Source of the DNA: Xiphophorus maculatus
Lineage: Eukaryota; Chordata; Actinopteri; Cyprinodontiformes; Poeciliidae
Reading direction: 5' to 3'
Assembly (NCBI RefSeq): GCF_002775205.1
Contig: NC_036443.1
Location: forward strand, 14,209,373 to 14,273,372
DNA: 64,000 nt
Part shown: in pieces, positions 50,001 to 60,984 of the stretch
Position numbering within the stretch: position 1 is the stretch's first letter
Layout: every line of letters starts with the position of its first letter
The notes under the pieces: model-generated
Database searches by the model: none
The model's input: only the letters and a program-made list of their open reading frames with translations
Told to the model about the DNA's origin: nothing
Translations under genes and position numbers: made by a program

Positions 50001-53000
50001 ATTTTAACGAAACTTTATTTGGATTTTTACTTCAACAGAAACCACGTTAAACCCCAGATTAGGACCAGCGAGGTGACTGCAGCCTCAATAACATCTGTAC
50101 CCCTGGAGAGTCTGACCGGCCTGCGCAGCCCCCAGCCTCCTGTCATCGGCACCTCCACTCATCAGGCGACCGCTGACATCACCTCGGCCTTCTCGCAGCT
50201 CTCCTCCTCTTCATCTTCTTTGGACCCTAATGACGACAGCGGCATGGCTGGACGTGGAAGGTAAACTGATAATCCCCTTGTTGAACCTCATTTCTGTATC
50301 GCTGAAGTATTGGTTGTGTTTCACACATTCGGTCATGATGTTTGAAAACTACTAAAGTCGTGGTGTTTAGTGTGTACTGTGATCTTTTGAGATTTGTGTC
50401 TCAGGATACAGAGTTTAAATGCCAGACATTAAGTAAAAGTAAATATTTGATTCAAGGTGTTGGTTTCACTCTACAGCCAGGTTATTTTTTTTAATCAAGG
50501 TTTTATTTCAAATCAGTTGTCAGTTCATTTAGGTTGCGCACAAAAGTCTTTTTCTGGTAGCTGTGACATGTAAGCAGACAAGATACTGACCAGATAAAAC
50601 CTAAAAGAAATACAGTAATGAAAATGCACAGTTTTACTAACACCAGTTCAGCACTTGTAGCAGAAAACATAGAAGTGGTTCTATTTTTGATGTTTCTATA
50701 ATGTTAACTTTTGCATAGTTACACTGATTCTCTCTGTAGTCAGTTTTATTGCACAGTTAAACTTCATTGAATATCATAGAATTGCAATGAAATTAACCAG
50801 CCTTGCTTTCTTGTAATCACAGCATATATGACTTCCTTAGACTTTATTTGAATTAACTTTATTGATAAAGACAAAACTAAGAATTCCTTTGATTAAAAAC
50901 AATCTACAAAATCAGTTTGCTTTTTATTTGATTACTTTTTTTGTACTTTATTTTGCCACTATAGAAGTCACGGCTATGCATGCTTTCTGTACGTTATATC
51001 CGAGAGAAACAAACTTATATGTACAATGTATCATTGTAAAAAGAAATAGTAAAATGTTTTACTATTTCTGTGAATAAATTAGGTTTGTCACTTTGTTAAA
51101 GTGTCCACAACAGATTTGACTCAATATCAAGTTTGATTTAGTAAATTAATATGAGTTAAGAGGTTTAGACAATTATTGCATTGTAAAAAATAAATCAATA
51201 AAACTACAGGAAACCTGGTCACACCTGCACTTTAATTGGCATCTAATTTTAAAAAGGAAAAAGAACCAGAAAGAGATTCTTACAAAGCTTGAAAGCATCT
51301 GGATGTTGCGCATATAAATTAGTTTTTGCTATAATCTCTTATAAGATCAAATGGTGACATTTATGTTTGACTTGTACATTGTCCCGTTTTGAAATTATGT
51401 TTTTAATCAACCATTTGTCTTTCAGACGAAGCACAACCTATAGAGGAACTCGAAGGAGGCGAGAAGATGAGCGGAACACGGTAAACGGCCGCGTCTCATT
51501 GTAGAGATTTTGAATTTTTTAGAGCTTGAACCACAGTTCCATTATTTGTTTGTATTTTCTTCGTTCTGATTCACAGAGGCCGGTCCCCTTAGCCGAGGTG
51601 AAGGTTTCTCCGCCCAAGTTTGACTTGGCCGCCACCAACTTCCCGCCTCTTCCTGGCTGTGTGGTCAGCACACAGGGAGAGCCGGTACTAGAAAACCGAA
51701 TGTCCGATGTCGTACGTGGTTTGTACAAGGTAAGGATTCTCTGATTCAGCAATGCTTGAGCTGCTTGGTTTTTCAGAAGTGTAATGCTTGTGGTTCTCTA
51801 CGTCGTAAAGACGGAGCAAACCAATAAAGAAACCACTGTGAGTCCAGCGTCAGCCCAAACTCCGGCCACAGAGGAGGCTGTGACCGTCTCAAGTCCTGCC
51901 CCGACCGTCTCAAAATCCGTTTCTCAACCACTTGGATCTCTGGCTTCCCGGTATGATTGTCAAATTACTTTTCTCTTCATATTTTGAGATACTCACATGT
52001 TTCTGTTGGTTAGTGTACTAAAGTCTGATATGTTTTTTTTTCCTGACAGTATAAGTAATCAGGAGAAGAGAGTGGAACGAGCTGAACCCCCAGTGTCCAA
52101 AGTAACTCAGCGTATACCAGTTCAAGCTACTGTGAACTCCTCCTCTTCTTCCTCCTCCTCTTCCTCACAGCCTACGTCAAGCTCACGACCTCAGCCCTCT
52201 GCTGCTTCAACACCGGCGACCCCCAGCACGCCCGCCGCGTCTACAGCCACTATTACCACCCCAGCACAGGTAACGAACGAATCTGCTTTTTTGTTGCCAA
52301 CTTATCAATGTGATTTTTTTCCTGATGATGAGAAACTTTGCATAGAGGGAAGTGAAGGAGTGGACAGACTGCCTCTCTTTTCTCCATCTCAATCTTTCTC
52401 TTCTTCTGCTTTTTCTACTCTTTCCTCCTTTAAGTTCAGAGAGTTCACGCCTGTCCCAGTGACCATTAAGATTATGAGATCTGAGGGTTTGACCAAAGAA
52501 ATCACAATGTGCCTTACAAAAGTATTTATACCCCTTGAACTTTTTCACATCACAGCCACAGGCCTCACTTTACCTCATTTGGATTTTAGGTGATGTACCA
52601 ACACAATGTACATTTGGGTAGAAAAGAAAACAACTGAAGTTTTTCAAAATTATAACTATATCAAATGGTTTTTGTTTTTATTATCATTTTTAGCTGTAAA
52701 CTCATTTTTTCAATGTCTCCCTTCATGAAATGGTCAACACGTTTTTCTAAAGGGATTTTCGTCAGTTTGCATAATTTTCCAAATTGCATCAAGCAAAATG
52801 ATTTACTACATTGGCATGATTGGGTAGGTCTGTTACATAAAATTTCTGCAAAATACATAGATTTTTTTTCTTTCATTGCCTACCTAAAGTAGTTGTATAA
52901 ATACTTATTGAAGGCACCGTAAGTAAATAAATAATTTTTCACCCTCACAGAACTTTTAACATTAGATGTTTTTTTCAAAATCTACCTTGCTTCAGGAACC

Positions 53001-53382
53001 CCGTAAACTCAGCTACGCCGAAGTGTGCCAGCGGCCTCCCAAGGACCCTCCCCCCGCGGTCCCGACCCCCTCCGGCACGGCGTCTGGCCAGCCGCTGCGT
53101 GAGCTGCGTGTGAACAAGGCCGAGGAGCCGGGCTCCGGCACCAGCCCCGGAGACAAGCAGGAGCGGGGCCACGACAAGGAGGGGGGGTGGGAATGCAAGG
53201 AGAGCCGACCGCCGCGCGAACGTGACTCTCAGGGTTACTACCGCAGCAACGGCCCCAGAGGCACGGGGGGGCTCAAGTTCCGGGACCAGCGGCGCCCGCC
53301 CCCGGCTCGACGAGGCTCCCCTCAGGGAGGCTTCAGGCTCACTGGCAAAGAGCAGAACATACCACCAGTATCGCCAAAGTGA
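38007..53382 (+). CDS. larp4: La-related protein 4 homologue, 16 coding exons
   Basis: Exons: 38007-38123, 42792-42900, 42989-43147, 44159-44237, 44808-44944, 45033-45136, 45221-45331, 45417-45470, 45555-45764, 46897-47000, 50039-50260, 51426-51480, 51577-51729, 51811-51950, 52050-52269, 52996-53382; 786 aa (human LARP4 724). Residues 47-54 carry the variant PAM2 motif LNPNAKVW, which in LARP4 binds the MLLE domain of poly(A)-binding protein. The La motif is at about 140-215 ([27 protein letters not shown]). An RRM follows at about 218-295 ([21 protein letters not shown]). The C-terminal half is disordered, with conserved islands ([35 protein letters not shown]) and a basic RG-rich end. Known role: cytoplasmic binding of poly(A) and PABP, protecting mRNA poly(A) tails. 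PAM2 and island wording fit LARP4 rather than LARP4B. The first ATG in the CpG-rich exon was taken as start. Confidence 0.93.
41212..41310. repeat. Interspersed repeat fragment in larp4 intron 1
   Basis: Contains gactttattgtcattttgca followed by acagaacgaaatttcgttgc, a string I recognise as recurrent in fish genomes. The edges are ill-defined and I cannot assign a class. The core tttcgttg is itself part of a short palindrome (cgaaatttcg). Confidence 0.4.
46078..46373. mobile_element. hAT-type MITE in larp4 intron 9
   Basis: Left terminus cagggtttcccccag (46078-46092). The reverse complement of 46359-46373 is caaggtttcccccag, 14 of 15 identical. Inside are further inverted blocks (ctggtgggccaccagg, cctaccactcgggc against gcacccagtggtagg). 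aatgt flanks both ends, a possible part of the target duplication. The element has no coding capacity. This terminus is typical of fish non-autonomous hAT elements. Confidence 0.65.
47793..47849 (+). other. Exon-like cassette A in larp4 intron 10
   Basis: A strong pyrimidine tract (ttctgtttctttctttcc) is followed by AG and then by a reading frame [16 protein letters not shown]. It is 37/45 identical to a second segment at 52444-52488 in a later larp4 intron, with mostly synonymous or conservative differences. If the AG at 47799-47800 is used, the phase matches exon 10. No good in-phase donor follows. It may be a cryptic or alternative exon, or a decayed copied exon. Not included in the larp4 model. 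Confidence 0.4.
48432..49023. mobile_element. TIR-bearing AT-rich element in larp4 intron 10
   Basis: It starts tagggctgaaacaattaact. The reverse complement of the right edge reads tagagatgcagctaacaatt, an imperfect inverted repeat, and the interior contains cgattattatgacgatta-like runs. These tagggctgcaac...ataatcgat sequences are common non-autonomous elements in fish. A second copy start may be nested near 48695 (agatcagccctaca). Confidence 0.45.
52430..52488 (+). other. Exon-like cassette B in larp4 intron 15
   Basis: Counterpart of cassette A: a long pyrimidine tract (ctactctttcctcctttaag), then frame [16 protein letters not shown]. Upstream, both segments also share gatgatgaga and a gagggacaa/gagggaagt block. 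So the similarity extends loosely over about 190 bp. It directly abuts a MITE starting at 52509. Not included in the larp4 model. Confidence 0.4.
52509..52917. mobile_element. Complete MITE with 22-bp inverted repeats in larp4 intron 15
   Basis: The left end (52509-52530) starts gtgccttacaaaagtattta. The reverse complement of 52896-52917 starts gtgccttcaataagtattta; 19 of 22 positions agree over the full arms. The inner sequence has the accaacacaatgtac block seen in the truncated copy at 31152. At 409 bp with no coding frame it is a non-autonomous DNA element, probably mobilised by a Tc1-like transposase. Confidence 0.7.
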
Positions 53383-56105
53383 AAACTTGATATGAATAGA
53401 AAAAATATGTATGGATATATATATAAATATATATATAAATATATAAAACTATATTAAGATAAATAAAATAAAAGCAACAACTTTATGGTAGCCACCTTTC
53501 CCCCCCACGGAGACTGTCCAAAGAAATGCTTTTAAATGACTGACATCCAGGACTTGAGGGCAAAGTGACACCTGATGAACTTCTACGACTGGTTCAGAAA
53601 CTCTTCTTGTTTTGGTCTCTGGCGTTACGCTTAAAAGATTTTAAGTGCGATTTATCTGGAGGCTGCGCTCATGCTCTGCTTGGGGAAGGTGGGATGCTGG
53701 GCCTCATAAGTGGCCCTCTACCTATTTTTCTTTTTATTTTGAAAAATAGATGTTGGTCTGCAAGAACAATATGCACTAAGACGAAAACAACATGCATATA
53801 TGTCATGTACATATACAAAGATATCACTAACACGCAAAGAGACATCGGTTTTTTGTTGTTTTTTTCCCTTTTGTGCTTATTACAAGTATGACTGAAGGGT
53901 TGACTGATGTCTGCGTATGCATTGATTGTTTAGCAAAATGATTGAAGTGCTCCAGTTGCACTGACGTAACGAAACGGATGACTTGATTTTTACAGCAGAG
54001 ATTCTGAATTATTGTCCAGAGAACGGACGGTCTGGTCTTCTAATGTATATTAATGAAAATGTGTTTAACAGTGGTGTTTTGATTCCAATTTACGATTGGA
54101 CTCGGAAACCGTTCACACCACAGTCTGTGTTTTTTTTATTTCTTTTCTTTTCTTTTTCTTTCTTTTGCGTTTGAAGCCGAAATACAAGTTGGGGGCGCCC
54201 ACTGGTCCGTTTGCCGTGGTGAACCTGCAAAGCCTGGTCCAAAGTTTTTCATGTTTTGTTTTTTCCTGTTTATCAGAACCATTTTTGGGTCTATCCACTG
54301 CAATGAATTCAGAACTTCGTCATCGTTGATAATCAGTCAGGTTCTCTGTTTACATGTTTGGGTTTTTTTGGGCAGCGGGGGGGGTGGGTGCGTTTTCCTG
54401 AGAGAAATCTATACGTTGATGGTAAGAGTTGACTGTTTTAGTGTGCCTGGTGGCTCAGGTGAGGTTTGGCTTTTCTACATTATCCCAGGATATTCAGGTT
54501 AAGCTTATATCTGTGAATTGTTCCTAATAGTGACAGAGTTTAAAAAAATAAAAAAAAAGAGGCTGTGGAGTGCTGTTAGATAAGGATGATAGCTACACAA
54601 TATCTGGCAGCCATGTTGTGGAAAGTAAGAGCATTTTTCCCATGCTATGTGCCAGCTGCCTGCGATCATAGTTCTAGGATAAAGTTTTTGATTTTTATTG
54701 ATGAGAAATGCTAAATTTAGCTTGGGAAGCTTTTTGGCTCAGTGAAACTGGATTTTTGAGAAGCTGTAGAGGTTTAGTTGCCTTTGCTATATTGTTATTA
54801 TAACCCTTCACTAGAAATGTGTGTGGGAGAATGTAATTATTTCTAGTTCTAAATTTGAAGAGAGAGAGAGGCTATTGACAAGACATCTTATCGGATTGTT
54901 GGTTTTTTTTTTGTGCTTTAGGGTGAGTTTGCAGGTTTGTTCCTGTTTTTTATTTTTGGAAAACACGTTGACTTAGAACATGAAGTTTGACTCACTGTAT
55001 GAATTGCTTTTTGAATTTATTTATTTTAATTTTAACGCTTTTCTCCCAATCTTGGTAGGCTGGTTTCCCCAAAGTTGTGTGAAATCGCATTGTCAAAATA
55101 AAATCACGCATATGACATTTGTATACTGATCGAGATGTCGGCTGAGAGAAAAATACTTGATGCATTTACTTTGGGTTTGATACTGCAGTAAACAAATATC
55201 CAATCACTGGGGCTATTTTTTTTTTATTATTATTTTTATTTTCTATTGAGTATGAGCAGCTAGTGATCTAGTATAATTACAGAAATGCACTAACTTGTTT
55301 TTAAAAAGAATCGTACTCATGAGTAATGTGAAATAATTTTAGAAGCATATGGTTGATGTTGACAGGCTTGCAAATATCTACAGGAATTGCTTTCCCCCTC
55401 TGCAATATTGTTTGGGTTGTTTATTATTATTATTTTTTTTTTCTGTTTAATTTGGATTGGGGTGGCAACAGGAAATGTAGTAATCGATCAACCAAGTGTT
55501 TGAGACACAATCTTAGAACTGTATGAAATGTCACCAAAAATAAATTATTTTGATTTGGCTTCCGAGTCTCACTTGTCTTAAGTTTGTTCTCAAGTGTTGT
55601 TCTCGCCCACACACAACACAGTTAAGGGTTGCCTTGTAGTTTGTTTGTTTTTTTCTGCATTTTTCTTTTAATTCAACCTGGTAATTCACAGCTGAAGACA
55701 TTTACATCGTTATACGTTTCTATCTGCAAAGGCTCGTTGTGAAGTGTTTTAAATTATCTGCTTTTAAAAAAGCAATTCTGCATTGAATTTATGTTTTCAA
55801 TATGGGGTTTTACAAAATGGGGAAAATGAAAGTAGTAAATTCATGGCTGTAGATGTATAAAATTCAAGAGGATTAAATTTTCTGGGTTTTTTATTTTATT
55901 TTTCAATGCTGTAAAATTGTTGCACAGATTTGTGTGGAGGTGCTTTTGCAGAAAATATCTGAACTCTTATCAAAGTTTTTTTTTTTTATGTGGTTTTAAT
56001 GTTAAAGGTCTACTTTTGTCATTTCAAATTTGAGAATTTGTTTTTTGCAGTCAATATTTTAATTGGCACATCTTAAAATTATCAAAATAAAACGGGTTTA
56101 TTTGA
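53383..56105 (+). other. larp4 3'UTR and trailer
   Basis: AT-rich, no coding exon. Candidate polyadenylation signals include AATAAA at about 53463, 55099, 55539 and 56091. The sequence up to about 55.1 kb has the U-rich, low-complexity character of a long 3'UTR, so I favour usage near 55.1 or 56.1 kb, but this is not provable here. Confidence 0.45.
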
Positions 56106-56452
56106 ATGCCAATGTATCTTTTTCCATTTTTATTTTTAAACTGACGTTTCAACTCATGCTAGGCTTTAAAAGTGTGAAATTTAGATGGTAATTTTATAAT
56201 AAAAGAAAATACTTTTTTTGTAGATCTTCAGTGTGCATTTTTTTGCACAGTTCACATTTATTTAGCATTAAAAAACTGACAAATGTGCACCTTTTAATCA
56301 TATATAGAAAAATATTTGTAGTTCTCTGAATTTATTTGATATTGGTAGTTTAATCACTTCCATTTTAATGGACTGAGTAACAATATAATTATAAACTGTT
56401 GGTGCATACTTTAAATATTGTATTCTTATATATTGTATCCCTGTGGCGGGCA

Positions 56453-56486
56453 TGACGTCATGCATTTAAAAGACTTCTGTATAAAA
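56453..56486 (+). promoter_or_regulatory. CRE and TATA-like pair upstream of the transposase
   Basis: A perfect CRE, TGACGTCA (56453-56460), within the 12-bp palindrome catgacgtcatg, is followed 20 bp later by TATAAAAA (56480). No known gene starts just downstream; the transposase ATG is at 56969. It may belong to the transposon or to a non-coding transcript. Confidence 0.35.
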
Positions 56487-56968
56487 AAAAAGACGCCATG
56501 AGAAGTGTGCATTTCATTTCTGTTGGACAGTAGAGACTTCAAACTTTTGTAAAAGTGGTGTTTTTATATTGATTTTGTTTTATATTTACTTCCAAATAAA
56601 ACCAGGAATATGATCGATCATTTTAGCCATAGCGTAGTGCGCATTTTACGCATGTTGAGTGCAATCAGTAGTTGTTTTATGACCAAAAAGTGAACGAATG
56701 CAACATGAAAGCCATTTTTCCGAGTTCCTCCAAGTGCACCACATTTCCGAAGCAACCAATCAGAAAGCATTTTCGGGCATTTTGACTTGAGATCGGAACA
56801 GCAGCGCGGGGAGAGAGTTTTGTGGCGGAAGAGAACGGTGCGCTGTTGAGATTTCGGATTTTACTAGTAGTGTTTTGTATTAGATTTTTAGATCATACGT
56901 GTGTTAGTGTGCATTAGTGTTTGTGTGTAGTGTTTGTAGACGGTTTTTAGTGTTTAGTGTGTGTCAAA

Positions 56969-58915
56969 ATGAGTCGCTACATGACTGCGCAGCAAGCCCT
57001 GAAGTACATGTACGAATGTGAAGAGGACGAAGGCGCGCTGCCAGAAGGTTCGGACTCGGAGTTTGAGCTTGACGATGAGGTTTGTTTTTGTTTTGTTTTT
57101 TCTTGTTTTATTTCTTTGTTTGGCATGGGATATGTACAGTAAATTATTATAGTCGGAGTAGATGCACACTGAAACACATTATATGCTAATTTCCATCTCC
57201 AGCTTGGTGATCCCTCCATTCTATTCAGGGAGGAGGAGGAGGAGGAGGAGGAGGAGGAGGAGGAGGAGGAGGAAACTCCCACGTGCTCTGTCCAGTTGAG
57301 GCCCACACATCAGAGGACACCACGGAGAGCGCAGCGAACTCGGACAAGATCCAGATCTCCTCTGACTGAGGCAGCACCAGAAACACGGGCTGGACAGTGG
57401 AACACTGAAGAGGACGCAGATGCAGCCCCTGTTGTAAGCCGCTTTCAACCAAGGAGAACACCAGGACCACAGATGGATCTGATGTCCAACCACAGTCCAA
57501 GTGAGCTGTTTTTGTTGTTTTTTGCAGCTGATACAGTCAAAACCATGTGTGACAACACAAACAGATATGCTGCAAAAAATCAAGCAAATGGGAAAAAATA
57601 TAAATGGGCTGAATTAGACACAGAGGAGCTGTATAGGTTCTTTGGTCTATTGATCTATATGTCCTTGGTGCAACTACCAAGTGTCCAGGACTACTGGAGA
57701 CAAAATCATTTTTTGTCTGTTCCAACTCCAGCTAAGGTCATGACAAGGGACAGGTTCAGGACCATTATGTGGAACTTGCACCCAAGTAATCCTGAGGAGG
57801 ATGTCAAAAATGACAAAAAGAAGGGAACACCAGGCTACGACAAATTATCAAGACTGCGGCCTGTTTATGATGACATCCTCAATGCCTGTCAGGCTTACTA
57901 CCAACCAAAGAGGGAGCTGGCAGTTGACGAAAGGATGGTGCCAACAAAGGCAAAAACTGGCATGACCCAGTATATGAAAGACAAGCCAACTAAATGGGGA
58001 ATAAAGCTTTTTGTGTTGGCCGAGTCAAGCAGTGGCTACACTGTGAGTTTTAGCTTATACACTGGCAAGACTCACACTGCAAGTGAGCATGGGCTGTCTT
58101 ATGATATGGTAATGAAACTTATTCAGCCATCTTATCTTGGCACCGGCTACCATATTTACATGGACAATTTTTATACCAGTCCTACACTGTTCAAGGACCT
58201 GGCCAGCAAAATGTTTGGAGCTTGTGGCACTTATAGGGAATCCATGAAAGGATGCCCTAAAGGGAGGCCAAATGCTCTCACTAAAAAAAGTGGAAGAGGA
58301 TCAGTGAGATGGATCAGAGAGGGCCCAGTGGTCTTTGTGAAGTGGATGGACACACGGGAGGTGTCTGTCTGCTCAACTATCCATCCTGCGTTTTCAGGTG
58401 AGACGGTGCAAAGGAAGGTGAAGAATGAAGTGAAACGCTGGATTGTGAAAGACATTCCATGTCCTACACCAGTCATGGCGTACAATAAATACATGGGTGG
58501 GGTTGACCTGTCTGATCAACTCATCCAGTATTACTCTGCACAACGGAAAACTTATCGTTGGTACAAGACTGTGCTTATGCATTTGGTTGACATTGCCACA
58601 GCAAATGCCTACATCCTACACCAAGAGTTGTGCAAAGCCAAAGGAGTGAAGCCCATGACACACAAAGACTTCAGTGTGGAGATGGCCAGTCAGCTTTGTA
58701 GTGTGGACATGGCAGGTGTTCCAAGGAGAAAGGCAGCTGAACACATTCCTGTGTCCATTAGTGCTCAGCAAAATGCCAGAAACGGCAGACTGCAGTGCAG
58801 ACACTGCCTCCAGGTGAACAAAGTCAGGAAGGACACGCAATGGAAATGTGAGGGCTGTGATGTGCCATTGTGCCTTCTGATTGACAGAAACTGCTTTGCA
58901 CAGTGGCACAAGTAA
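56969..58915 (+). CDS. piggyBac-family transposase, two exons
   Basis: Exon 1 56969-57079 and exon 2 57203-58915, joined over a 123-bp GT-AG intron that keeps the frame; 607 aa. DNA-cutting enzyme that moves the element between TTAA sites. The DDE_Tnp_1_7 catalytic core is intact: Asp 279 (AVDERMVP), Asp 358 (YMDNFYTS), and Asp 472 with Asp 475 (GGVDLSDQ). The spacings are close to those of moth piggyBac (268/346/447/450). The C-terminus has the cysteine-rich DNA-binding domain (CRHC, CEGC, a further Cys and Cys-His). The N-terminus is acidic (EDEGALPEGSDSEFELDDE plus a run of 15 Glu encoded by GAG repeats). There is no internal stop or frameshift. Without splicing, exon 1 would stop after 57 codons and the core frame would lack a good ATG. 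This could be an active transposase or a recently inserted copy; nothing suggests domestication. Confidence 0.93.
57229..57273. repeat. (GGA)n microsatellite encoding poly-Glu
   Basis: Fourteen to fifteen GGA/GAG units inside transposase exon 2, read as GAG codons. The opposite-strand poly-Ser/Leu/Pro frames are artefacts. Length is likely polymorphic among copies. Confidence 0.9.
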
Positions 58916-59639
58916 TTTGTTTTGTCTTGTGGCACCCATTTTGCAAATATTGTAAATAGTTGAAAGTGGGGGTGGGAGGGTGAGACATTGTGATGTTGGA
59001 GAAAATTTGTGATGGAGATATTGACATATTTTGTAAATAGTTGTAAAAAAAAAAACGCCTGGGAAATTACCCACAATATGGTGAAAATATGACTAGTAAT
59101 TTGTTTTTTACTAAGTTTGTACAAAAGTTCTTAAAATGTACCCAAAAACTTTTCATGTTAGGCTGTAAAAATGGTTTGTTCAACATTTTTGTGAATATTA
59201 TAGTAAAAATATCAATATTTTTTTCTACTCGGATTTTGTTTCTGTGTGTGTTTTTTGCTCCAATGTGATAATACATTTTGTCAAAATGAAACAAACACTG
59301 TAAAATCACAAAGTTTAGGATGTTCTGAAAATAATGATACCAAACAAGGTAAGGTAAATAGTTTTTATGGTGAAAATATAAGGGTAAATTCAAAATTAGA
59401 CCAAAACGGCCATTTAGACCCAAGACTCCAAAGGGTTAAGTCAATGAGAGAAGCTTATCTGCATAAGTAATCGAATAAATAATGGGGGCCCAAGTCGACC
59501 TCTGCTCAAGGCCCTCTGTAATTTTTGGCCGGCTCTGTGGAAATGAACGTGGCTTCTTTTGGATATTGTTCTCATCTTAGTTTTCTAGGAATATTAATGT
59601 AAAGTGTCTATGTTCATTCTTTGATAACCTGTTACTGGG

Positions 59640-59964
59640 AGAGGCTCTGGAGCCGCAGGATGACCTGAAGGTGTCCGCGGCATGCTCCTGTCGGTGGACG
59701 CCAGCGCTGCCGCCGCCATACATGCCTATATCCTGGGGTAGGACGCACCATCCCATCGGAGCCAGTAACTTCGGCAGACGCCGATCCTGTTTGAGAAATT
59801 TAACGATATCTGCGGCCCAGACGGAAACATCTGTCTGCAGTCGCTGTGACAGTTTGAGGCGGAAGGTGTGGCTGCGTGACGGGTCCGTGTTTATGTCGAG
59901 CCGCAGCGGTAGCCAGCTGACTCTCTACACGGCAACTTGCTCGATCTACCGAGGGCTGTAAACG
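59640..59964 (+). promoter_or_regulatory. asb8 CpG-rich promoter and predicted non-coding first exon
   Basis: GC- and CpG-rich block between the transposon end and asb8. A strong donor aacg|gtacgt ends at 59964. A matching acceptor, gtcttccag, ends at 61309, 48 nt before the asb8 ATG. So a 1.35-kb 5'UTR intron is likely. GCTAGC motifs recur just downstream (60105-60145). Short open frames here carry stops and are not convincing genes. Confidence 0.5.
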
Positions 59965-60984
59965 GTACGTTACTCCACCTGCATCGGCGTTTTGACGACG
60001 TTTGATGCCAAGTGTGTTTTGAAGCGCGTTTGCGCGCATTTGAAGGAGGTGTCACGTGTTTCTACATTCATCTGTGGATTTTTTTTCTCTCTTCGTATCT
60101 CCGAGCTAGCATTAGCTGCTGCTAGCTAGCTGTTTGCTAGCCGGGATTTTTGTTTTGTTTTGTTTTCGGTTTTTCTCTCCAAAGCAGACCCTCCGCAGCT
60201 TCTTCCGCCAGCTTACATACGTTTTAGCGTTAAAACTTTGATTTAGTATAGGTCAAGGGCCACTATTTTAATGTGAATCACCAGCTATTGCCACGTATTT
60301 GTACGGTGCTGCGTTGCTACAGTATGTATGTATGGGTCATTTTTCTAACTGTCAGCTAAAGTTTAGTGAAAGGGCAGCAGCCATTGGAAACAACATACTT
60401 ACTCAGATGTTTCATACTCAAAAAGAGATTAAACTAAAATAACATTTGGTGTTTTTTTTAAATAACCAAGTAGGCAGTCTTTCAACGAATTTATACCTCT
60501 ATTTTCTTACATTTGAGACACAAAATTTGACGTAATCTTAGTTCTAATTTTATGCTCTATTCTTGTATTTATTTAATTTTTTTTTGTTTGTTTAGTTTAC
60601 ACGTAAGTAAATTTTGTGATGATTTAATTGCAATGTACACCATTGTGCCTTTTTGGCCAAATCTCCCTCGAAAAACAGATTTTATCTCAAGGGATTCTCT
60701 GGTAAATAATGGTTAAATAAATGGCAATAACAAACGTAAACATTTCAAAAATTTTAAAGGGAAAAAACTAAATGAGTGATATTAAAAAATATACTTGCCA
60801 AAAATCTCAGAAATTTCTACAATAATTTCACATCTTTACAAGAAAAAGCATGAATATTCTCAAATGTCGGAAAACAAACAAAAAAACCCTATAATTTCCC
60901 ACGATTAAAGGCATAATGTTGTATAAATCTGTAAAATAAAATATTGGAAATTTTAGGCGATGTGCATCAAAGTGTTTTACAAAG

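Larger units (their letters stand above)
56640..59439 (+). mobile_element. piggyBac-like DNA transposon (left end not resolved)
   Basis: It contains an intact piggyBac-family transposase. At the right edge, TTAA (59436-59439) read on the minus strand is followed by ccctttggagtcttgg. TTAA targeting and CCC-starting termini are hallmarks of piggyBac elements, so this is a convincing terminus. No matching TTAACCC terminus was found to the left; 56640 is only a guess placed before the transposase promoter (CCAAT box at 56756). The left end may be diverged or lost. Confidence 0.7.

Noticed and set aside
57221-57583. Minus-strand frames rich in Pro, Leu or Ser
   Set aside because: Antisense of the GAG repeat and transposase coding sequence.
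58616-59423. Several minus-strand open frames over the transposase 3' end
   Set aside because: Shadows of the transposase and its AT-rich trailer; no family similarity.
59671-59961. 96-codon open frame and a short LFEKFNDICGPDGN stretch before asb8
   Set aside because: Different frames with stops between them, inside a CpG-rich predicted non-coding exon; cannot be supported as a gene or named pseudogene.
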